Below, one piece after another: positions 56,635 through 64,000 of a DNA stretch of 64,000 nt. A program made the position numbers and the translations under genes. The notes beneath the pieces were generated by a model. It saw only the letters and a program-made list of their open reading frames with translations, did not search any database and was not told where the DNA came from. Each line of letters starts with the position of its first letter. Positions within the stretch are counted from its first letter, which is position 1. The stretch spans positions 147,639,167 to 147,703,166 of the forward strand of contig CM035806.1 in assembly GCA_020466095.1 (NCBI GenBank), in the 5' to 3' direction. This DNA comes from Chlorops oryzae (Eukaryota; Arthropoda; Insecta; Diptera; Chloropidae).

Positions 56635-57601
56635 TTACGAGGTTTTCAAAGAAGTGGGTACCTTTGGTAAGCCGAATTCATCCGTTTCAATTCCGCTCTG
56701 TGTAAAAAAAAGGAAATCAGTGAAGATCTTATCATCATAATTTGATTCCACTAACCTTGCCGGGAACAATGCTGTCTGCACCTGGTTGCTTATCAGGGGC
56801 AGCTGGTGCCTTCACAAGATCATCCAAATAACTAGTGTCGTCATCAAGCGCAATCTCATCACCTAAAGCATCTAGTTCGGCTTCGAGTTCTTCATCGTCA
56901 ACTTCGGGCATACCATAAGTACGTCCCAACGCTTCTTGAACCTCATCAGCTTGCTCCAGCATGTCGGACATATCGTCTTGTATGTCCTCAATTTGATCGA
57001 TGTTGACTTTTTTAAATTCTTTTTGCATTTGCTTAACACCATCCTTCATGGCGGACACCGTAATCTGTGTGTCTTTAAGCGTTTGTGCAGCATAGTTTGC
57101 CTGCTCCATATTGAATGATTGATTACGCAAAGACTCGACTTGTTGCTCATAACTAAAAATGAGGAGTTCATTAAATAATAAAAGAAAAAATTAATATTTT
57201 ATATTCTTACGCCTTCTTTTGCTTGAGAACACGCAATGCCTTCTGTTTAACTGAGTTTTTTGCCGGACCCTCACGCATCTTCGACATTTGTTCACGATAT
57301 TTTCGGAGTTCAGCATCCAATTTACCGATTTTCTCTTCTATATTGGATGCGCGTGCATCAACCTAAACGAAAAACATTGGCATAAATGAAAAAAAATCAC
57401 AAGAATTCGTCTTATACAGAATATTAATCATTTGTCTATCTATCTATCTAGTTTGTTGTTGGAATCACACAATGAAGTCAAAAACACAAAGGCGTAGAAT
57501 TTCAATCAACTTAAAATATCAAATAACTTTACACCAGATATGCAATCATTTAGAGATGGCCCCGGCTCCTTCGGTTTTCCTCTTCCAAAAAGGCGATTCA
57601 T
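56635..57601 (-). CDS. CHMP5/Vps60, ESCRT-III subunit
   Basis: Four exons (57533-57601, 57211-57362, 56756-57152, 56635-56697; 681 nt, 226 residues) in matching phases; human CHMP5 is about 219. The protein starts [20 protein letters not shown]. It carries the long charged helices of the ESCRT-III core ([31 protein letters not shown]), a [15 protein letters not shown] region, the acidic [14 protein letters not shown] segment, and the conserved C-terminal tail DEFGLPKVP encoded by the last exon. CHMP5 acts late in multivesicular body formation, binding LIP5/Vta1 and modulating the Vps4 ATPase on endosomes. Head-to-head with the hydrolase gene, with two hAT-type MITEs and a TA-flanked element between. 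The assignment is secure. Confidence 0.97.
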
Positions 57602-58010
57602 AGCTCTGCCGTTGTTTAAATAATTGATTTTAATATGGGAAACTTGGTTCGATTTCTTTTGTTAATTCCAAAAAATATGTTGTCATTATTTTTGAATTAG
57701 TGATGCATCATCATCGAATTTCTTAGCCCCAAAATTCGAAGTGAAAATCCCTTAAAAACGGGGTTTTCAAAATATTTTCTCTCAACTTTTCAAATCATAC
57801 ATATATGATCTCTGCCATGCCAGAAATTGTTTCAATGATTAATTCAAAATTTATATTTGCACAAACAAATTAATTGGGTTAATCCTTAAAAACCGGGTAT
57901 TAATTCTCTTAATAATATCGCAAAACCATCATGGTAATGTGGGACACCTTTGCCATTTTAGGGGAATATCCCCTAAATTAAAAGACCTTCATGATCTTTA
58001 GTTGAGTCTA
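57602..58010. other. Upstream of CHMP5
   Basis: No gene. A near-palindrome TTTAGGGG/CCCCTAAA lies at 57957-57977 and is partly repeated at 58710-58724. Confidence 0.45.
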
Positions 58011-58592
58011 AAGGCTGGTCTCCAGTTCGGTAAGGAATGTCAGCAGAAATTTTCTATTTTTTTCTCCGAGGAAAAAAGGTAGTACTACAGAACTTTTTAG
58101 TGCAACAGAGGCAATCTGTCATATGTCACATGTGTCCAAAAAGTGAAACGAAACACAGAAATTAAAAAGGCGCGATTATAAACGTTCAGAATAAAAAGCG
58201 CGCAAATTCTTCTACTCTCTTTAACAAGCGATATTAATTCGCGTTTATTCTCGTTTGAGAAATTTATTAAGCGTTTTTGGTTTTTTTTTGGGTTTTTTCT
58301 CCATGTTTTTTGAAAAAACCCGAAAAATGATGCACTATTTCTATACAATCACAACTGACCTACCTCACTTGTCAAAATTTCTCCAAGAAACAATTCATTT
58401 GCAATTATTTCTGCTGATAGCCTGGGTTACCGTGCACATTTTATGTCAAAAAAACGTATTAAATTATGTACTACTTTTTTGCCGAACTGGGGACTGCATG
58501 CAGAAAATTTCTTGAAGAAATATTTCTTAAGCATTTCTTTGGCTTTTTTTTATATGGAGTTTTTCATTCCTTGGGGAACTGGAGACCAGCCT
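58011..58592. mobile_element. TA-flanked TIR element (582 bp)
   Basis: Ends AAGGCTGGTCTCCAGTTC and GAACTGGAGACCAGCCTT are inverted and flanked by TA on both sides, consistent with Tc1/mariner-type insertion. The interior has a long AT-rich section and no transposase motif. Confidence 0.82.
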
Positions 58593-58785
58593 TTACCGCA
58601 GAAAAAAGGTCAGGGAAATTTTTATGGAGCCTCATGGGACCAATTTTTTTGTATTTAGAAGATCTCAAAATTAAATTTTAGGGAATATTCGCCTTCGTTT
58701 GAGACATTCAGGGGAATATCCCTCTAAAAACTGTCAAAAGTGGGAATGTGGGAAATTATCAGTGTCATTTTCGAAATGTGCTAGC

Positions 58786-59150
58786 CAGCGTTCCCACCTT
58801 GCTCGGGTCGGAGTATATTGACTCGGTTTTTTCAAAAAATGTTAAATCAACTCCGTCAGTACATTGTTATTCGAATCTACTATGTTTTTAAATTTCTCAA
58901 TCTGTCAATTAAAATTTGAAAAATATAAGAAGTTGGCAAAGCATTCAATCTGTTTGACATTTCTTTTGATATGAAAAAAAGAGAAAATTTGACATTTTTT
59001 TCAAACGAGATGAAGTTCAAATAAAGAGATATGCCTTTTTAATGCGATGCAAGAAGCTCTTTTTTGAATCTACTTCGATATTTCTACTTTTACTCTTCCG
59101 TTCTTAATAATTGCTTACTACGGTTTTGTTGGACAGAGGTGGGAACGCTG
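58786..59150. mobile_element. hAT-type MITE (365 bp)
   Basis: Perfect 14-bp inverted ends CAGCGTTCCCACCT and AGGTGGGAACGCTG. The flanking 8-mers (GTGCTAGC, CTCCTAAC) agree at 5 of 8, so the duplication is degraded. It is separated by 16 bp from the next MITE. Confidence 0.75.
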
Positions 59151-59166
59151 CTCCTAACATATAAAT

Positions 59167-59580
59167 TAGTGATGCCCCGAATAGTGGATTTGGCCGAATA
59201 CCGAATACCGAATATTCGGCACGTAGCAAAGACAGCTTGAGCCTACTCGCGACTAGCTGGAGTCAAGGCAAAAGCTGCCGCTGAAAAATTTGCCCACTGT
59301 TTATAATGTTTTCGAAGAAAATTTAGAAGAAGCTAGCGTACATTTAATATTTCTAAAGAATAAAATGCAAATCTGCTGTATTTTTAGTTCTCGTTAATTA
59401 ATTTTTTACGTTATTGTGAAAAAATTTAATTTGTAGTTACTGTTGATTTTTTTAATAAGTTATTTCTACTATTCGGTATTCGGCCGAATATTTTAACTAT
59501 TCGGCCGAATACCGAATACTGAAAAATGACGCCGAATAGGCCGAATACCGAATAGTGGCCGAATATTCGTGGCATCACTA
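59167..59580. mobile_element. hAT-type MITE (414 bp) with perfect TSD
   Basis: Ends TAGTGATGCCCCGAATA and TATTCGTGGCATCACTA are inverted with one mismatch. They are flanked by an exact 8-bp duplication ATATAAAT (59159-59166, 59581-59588). Both ends contain clusters of GGCCGAATA/TATTCGG motifs. The intact duplication suggests a fairly recent insertion about 0.3 kb upstream of the hydrolase coding start. Confidence 0.95.
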
Positions 59581-59875
59581 ATATAAATCCCGTTTAGGGA
59601 AATTTGACAATACAAAACAATCAGCTGTACACTACGATGACGTAATACCCAATTTTATTCAATCGTCGCTTCAGATTGTATTTGTGTTAGTATACACATA
59701 AAAGCAGCTGATAGGCACGACAAATTTAAGAAAAGTCAATAGTTGATTACGGGACGGAAATTTTATAAGTAATATAGTAATAGTCATTCGCTGAAACCTC
59801 CTAGGTGAGTGCTACATGGGTATCTGCCCAATTTGAATGCAAAAGTAATGATCTCCTTTCTTAGTTTCGAAGAAA

Positions 59876-60973
59876 ATGCTGTCAAGCATACCTCCAAGTA
59901 TGAGTTCAAAATTCCTCCAGAATCTGAAGACAGTTACCGCTCTTACGTGCTCTTTAAAGAAGGCTTCCACTTTGATCCCTTCTCAATCCCATACTACGAA
60001 CAAATGCCATGTATGTACGTGTGTGCCCTAAAAACATAAATGCATCACGACCCGATGATTTCAATTACAGTTCGAAGAGATTAAAATACCGGTGCCATGG
60101 GGTCATATCGCAGGAAAATGGTACGGTTCGAAACACTTACGTCCGATTGTCGGCATGCACGGTTGGCAAGACAATGCAGGCACTTTCGATACCCTTGCAC
60201 CACTCTTGCCTCAACATATATCTTTTTTGAGCGTTGATCTGCCAGGTCATGGCATGTCATCATGGCTTCCAGATGGTCTTACCTATCATTCCATTGATTA
60301 TGTCTTTGTTATACGGCGCATTATGGATGAAATGAAATGGGATAAGATTTCACTATTAGCACACTCAATGAGTTCGATCAATGGTTTTGTCTTCAGTGCA
60401 ATTTTCCCCGAAAAAGTCGATCTTTACATTGGATTGGACGTACTGAAACCGCTATCACGAAGTGCACCAAAAATCGTTGATTTCTTAGCGGAGCGCTTGG
60501 ATAGTTGGATGCGTATAGAGAAAAGAGTTCGATCAAAATCGGAACCACCATGTTACGAATGGGATGAACTGGTCGAACGATTACACCTCGGAAGTAGTAA
60601 ATCGGTATCGAAGGAATCTTGTATATATTTATTGCAGAGAAATGTTAAGCCATCGAGACTTGAGCCGCATAAATACTTTTTCTCACGTGATAGCCGTTTG
60701 AAGTCATCGATGTTCTACGCTTTCCCGCGAGAAGTTCCATTGGAAATGGCCAAGCGTATAAAATGTCCGCATCTATTTATAAAAGCTCTACAGGGACCTT
60801 ACTATGAGAATAAAATGTATTTCGATGAAAATCTAGAAGCACTCAAAGCAAACAACCCCAAATTCGAGTATCACGAAGTAGAAGGCACGCACCATGTTCA
60901 TCTTAACGATCCACAAAAGGTAGCTGGGATAATAAATTCCTTTATAACAAAATGGCGACCATTGGGAAGTTAA
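59876..60973 (+). CDS. Serine hydrolase-like alpha/beta hydrolase (SERHL/kraken group)
   Basis: Two coding exons (59876-60010 and 60071-60973; 1038 nt, 345 residues) with a 60-bp intron. A likely 5' UTR intron runs 59805-59864 (CTAG|GTGAGT ... TTCTTAG). The core has the family hallmarks IPVPWGHIAGKW, VGMHGWQDNAGTFD, DLPGHGMSSW, a nucleophile elbow AHSMS (Ser 144), and GTHHVHL near the C-terminus with the likely catalytic His. The N-terminal 45 residues are rich in Ser, Thr and Lys and contain no Asp or Glu, as in a mitochondrial or peroxisomal presequence. An alternative frame for exon 1 (donor after ATGTAC) also reads open, so the first 45 residues are less certain. Substrate unknown. Divergent from CHMP5, convergent with Tsr1. 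Confidence 0.88.
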
Positions 60974-61469
60974 TACGAAAATAATAACCGGGGAAAGCGG
61001 CGAGGCTCTGTCTTCATCTAAAACTTATGTCGAAGTCGGTGCTTTTTTAAGGTGAATGTTCCATGTACCTACTTATTACAAATTAGTTTCTTGAGGGAAA
61101 AAGTCCAAATACTGATGCTTGTTTAATTTTATTTGTAAATGATGTAATTGGTTATTAGTGTCTTCAAAATTTACAGGGGTTAATACATCCCAAAAAAAAA
61201 AAAATTTTTTTTTTGAATATAGAATTTAAATTGATCGGTAAATGTAATATAAAAAAACTTATTGTGTGAGCCGCACATAGGACATACTAATTTTTAAATT
61301 GGCTTTTTGTATTAGGTAATCTACGATAAGTGCACCTGAATTCGGCATATACCAGTGGTCGGCAATTATTTTCTGTATACATACTCAAATAATTAGGAAT
61401 AACGGTAATGCAGACTATAGCCAAATGTGCTCGTTAACAAAAAAAAAAAAAAACTGAATCTTCTCAGTT

Positions 61470-61606
61470 TTAACCCGGTAGCGCCTGAATTGAAAAAAAT
61501 AAATATTAAAAATAAAATAAAATATGAACCGGTTTTGAAGTTTTGATGACAAAACACGAACTTTTTTAGTGATGCCATATGGCGTCGCTAGGCGCTACCG
61601 GGTTAA
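61470..61606. mobile_element. piggyBac-type MITE family B, copy 2 (137 bp)
   Basis: TTAA + CCCGGTAGCGCCT at the left and AGGCGCTACCGGG + TTAA at the right, with a perfect TTAA duplication. The internal GAACCGGTT motif is shared with 29270-29392. Confidence 0.9.
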
Positions 61607-61940
61607 TAAAGAATGCCTAAATTTAAGTCATTTAGTTTAAGGACATATAAATTAATGAATTGTAACTAGTCATCCATTGAACAACAAAGGGCCTTGCCGG
61701 GTCTTGAGGAAAGGCTTGCGGCACTCTGAAAGCGATTTTGAAGTTTAATTGATGTGTTTCGAACCAGATTTCGCACATTTGTATTGGGAGCATATATTTG
61801 CACTTACGTTTTTATAAATACCTCAAAAAGCGTATCTTCGATTTTGATGAAATTTTCTTAAATGAAAGGTAATTCTTGAAGGAATTTTTTAAAAATAATA
61901 AGAAAGTGACGCGACAACGGAAATACACTTAAAAGAATTG

Positions 61941-62102
61941 TTAACCCTCTAATGCCACAATTTTTTTTTTTCACTGAAAAGTTCAAATAAGACTAATTTC
62001 GGGTAGAAAAACATCAATCTGAAACAATTAGAATTTTTTTTTTTTTGGTAATTTGTTCGAAACCAGTCTGTCTAGAGACGGAGCCAGGAATTAGAGGGTT
62101 AA
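61941..62102 (+). mobile_element. piggyBac-type MITE family A, copy 3 (162 bp)
   Basis: TTAA + CCCTCTAATGCCAC to GGAATTAGAGGG + TTAA. Very similar to 11673-11850, including TCTAGAGACGGAGCCAGGAA. Confidence 0.9.
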
Positions 62103-62730
62103 ATTTTTCTTTTTAATTTTGTGAAAAAATTTTTCTCAGTGTAATTTTTTTTTTTTTTTTGTTTACCTATTATATTAAGAATCAGCCAACGTTTGTCTCG
62201 TCTTCCCAGCTTAATTAGTTTTTCAGATATAAAATGTTGAAAAAAGGCTTACTAAAAAAGGATTTCAAGGATATCTCAAGGACTATTCAAAATAGAAAAC
62301 TAAAAAGTGGTCCCTAGAATGTTTTTAGATGGCACCTATCAAAAAATTAAAAAAAAAAAACTTCAAAATCCCTTTCAGGGTGCCGCAGTCGGCAAGACCC
62401 TTCACACACGCAAAGTGGTAGCTTACCAAAAAAAAAAAAAAAATTATTCTGCCGACTACTGGTGCACTTACCCCACTAGGAATTGTATACAATAACAGCG
62501 TTTTTTCCCCCTCTCATATTAGGTAAAATTTCTTCCCTCGACAATTCAAAAAAAGCATCGGAAGTTGGCATAGCCCTTAGATTTTTACTCCTGCGCTCTG
62601 GGTATTTAAAAATTATTGCTTTGGTTAAAAGGCATTATATTCGGTAGATCATTTATTTGAAAATGAAAAAAAAAAAAAAAAAAATTGAATTATACAATAT
62701 ACAAAACACAATATGTGTCTGTTTGATTAT

Positions 62731-64000
62731 TTATGTATCCATACAGGAGTTTTCTTTCTCGTCGTTTTTATCTTCGCAACGTACCAGACATTCATCATAG
62801 GTCCACTTTGGGAATACGCGTTTGTAAAGGGTCATAAAAACTGTATCATACGAACGCAGCTGTCCATCAAAAAAGCATTTCATATGGCCATGCGTTCCTA
62901 AGGACTCTCGAATATGCCCGATTCGTCCACATTTCGTTCGTAGTTTGATAGGCTTAAAGTAGTCGACATCTGCCTTATTAAAGAACATGTAGCGTATTGT
63001 CGCACTTTTGCGGTTAATTCGCATCGGATGACCGCTGAGCACGACGCGTTTAAGTATAACGCGATTAGGATTGCACGACAGCAGACAGCCGCGTGCAACC
63101 AGCGCAAGCGTAGAGTCAGGGTTAAGATTAAAAGCTAAAACCGATGCAGGTGGAAATTGTATGGGCGCATAGAATGTCGCGCAGAGGGTGCTTTGTGGTC
63201 GAAAGTATCGCTCGAATTTATGCTTATCACCATTCGTATGTTGACTGAATATGGGATTGACAATGAAACGTCGATATCCACACTGAATGATGAGCCTTTC
63301 TTTCGATTTGATGGGCACTTCTGAATCTCCAATACGTTTAAGTATGACATTCATCACCGACATTTGATGCTCGTGTGGAAGTAGTCCATAAACAATGATG
63401 TGATCTGTTTGTTGGGCTAATTTAAATGCACGCCATTGCGAAGCTGGCTACTGTTGCTATATGAATTGTTATGTAACAACCTGGATGTATTTTATCCTCC
63501 GTTGCAACATCTTTCGCACCGGCAATTATGCGACGTTTCGTTCGATCGAAATTCTGAAATTGATAGATACGCGCATAATCGCTTGGAAGATTTTCCTTTG
63601 TATCCCACGGTGATGATCTGAATGACTCTAATCCGCGAAACTTTTGAAAACGTTCCTTGGCAGGTATATCGATAGGTGTATCAATTTCATCAGGCCACAT
63701 ATCGTCTATGCGAGCTTCTTTGATTTTCTTCATGGTTTCCCTCTCGTTTTGAAAATCCATTTGCTGATCGTACTTCTCTTCATTCAAGTCCTCGGCCTCG
63801 GAAACGGATGTGTTATCAAAGTATTCTTCACTGTCATTTTCTGTTCCGTTCATTTCGTCAGAGAACGAATCATTTTCGCATGACATAAACTCTTCATCAT
63901 CGTTCTCGTCGCTATCATGATTATTTTCAATTTCATCCTTTTCATCTCTATTTTCTTCAATTGCTTCGATATCTGGAATCCATGCTGCTTGATATTCGCT
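62731..64000 (-). CDS. Tsr1 40S ribosome-biogenesis factor, 3' part, with frameshift
   Basis: The minus-strand frame enters from beyond base 64000 (EYQAAWIPDIEA, an acidic region) and contains the Tsr1 landmarks FQKFRGLESFRSSPWD, KENLPSDYARIYQFQNF, HPGCYITIHI, then YGLLPHEHQMSVMN, FSQHTNGDKHK, FYAPIQFPPASVL, VVLSGHPMRI, RYMFFNKADVDYFKP, GTHGHMKCFFDG and YKRVFPKWTYDE, ending at 62731. Between ATV (about 63449) and the SQWRAFKLAQQTD segment the reading shifts by one base near 63448, so the upstream frame hits a TAA at 63422. Both sides are clearly the same protein. Tsr1 is a GTPase-like scaffold of late pre-40S particles that blocks premature subunit joining. The shift could be an assembly error or a real lesion; no intron with GT-AG ends explains it. 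The 5' part of the gene lies outside the window. Confidence 0.92.

Larger units (their letters stand above)
60974..62730. other. Convergent 3' flanks of hydrolase and Tsr1
   Basis: No gene. Includes two piggyBac-type MITEs (61470-61606 and 61941-62102) and poly(A)/poly(T) tracts. The area 61850-62350 resembles 11600-12350 in places. Confidence 0.6.

Noticed and set aside
62898..63363. Other frames overlapping the Tsr1 3' part
   Set aside because: Shadows of the Tsr1 frame; the Tsr1 motifs identify the correct one.
1..64000. CRISPR arrays, operons, bacterial or phage gene systems
   Set aside because: Split genes with GT-AG introns and eukaryotic repeats throughout; no spacer-repeat arrays with unique spacers were seen.

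Overview
This window is nuclear DNA from an insect, almost certainly a higher dipteran and plausibly a tephritid-type fruit fly. The evidence is AT-rich sequence, coding exons split by 60-80 bp GT-AG introns, many ACATA/TACAT runs, and proteins that read as fly versions of known families. There are no operons or bacterial signals. Intron-exon structures were rebuilt by hand from reading frame, GT-AG sites and phase; the six named families come from recognised motifs, not from a database search.

Left part (1-29.7 kb): gene-poor. The only supportable coding sequence is one minus-strand exon (7495-8373) with an N-terminal SNAG-like repressor motif, as in Snail/Scratch transcription factors. It is interrupted by an apparent one-base loss in a homopolymer, and no zinc fingers are visible in the window. 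The rest is repeats: pentanucleotide arrays (1.3 and 3.0-3.8 kb), a 0.55 kb GA array (23.8-24.3 kb), a dead mariner (13.4-14.36 kb), and many short non-autonomous DNA transposons, several with intact target-site duplications (TSDs).

Middle (29.7-49.8 kb): a 12-exon minus-strand gene for the GPR155/LYCHOS homologue (anchor in Drosophila), a PIN-like transporter + GPCR-like + DEP protein of 945 residues. Its first intron is 15.5 kb and is packed with nested transposons; intron 7 carries an ~0.8 kb GAAT microsatellite.

Right part (52.5-64 kb): compact genes. These are a four-exon GT31 glycosyltransferase (+, 52569-55313), the ESCRT-III subunit CHMP5/Vps60 (-, 56635-57601), a SERHL/kraken-like alpha/beta hydrolase (+, 59876-60973), and the 3' part of the 40S biogenesis factor Tsr1 (-, 62731 to beyond the window), which has a one-base frameshift near 63448. 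The genes are ordinary cellular functions and do not form a pathway together.

The unusual content is the repeat landscape: (i) a seven-copy HINE/mini-me-like family with a hairpin at each end and an internal GTCY microsatellite; (ii) hAT-type MITEs (short non-autonomous elements) with 8 bp TSDs; (iii) two TTAA-flanked piggyBac-type MITE families; (iv) three element families sharing CCCAGC termini; and (v) repeated nesting of elements within elements. I did not find a convincing new multi-gene system.
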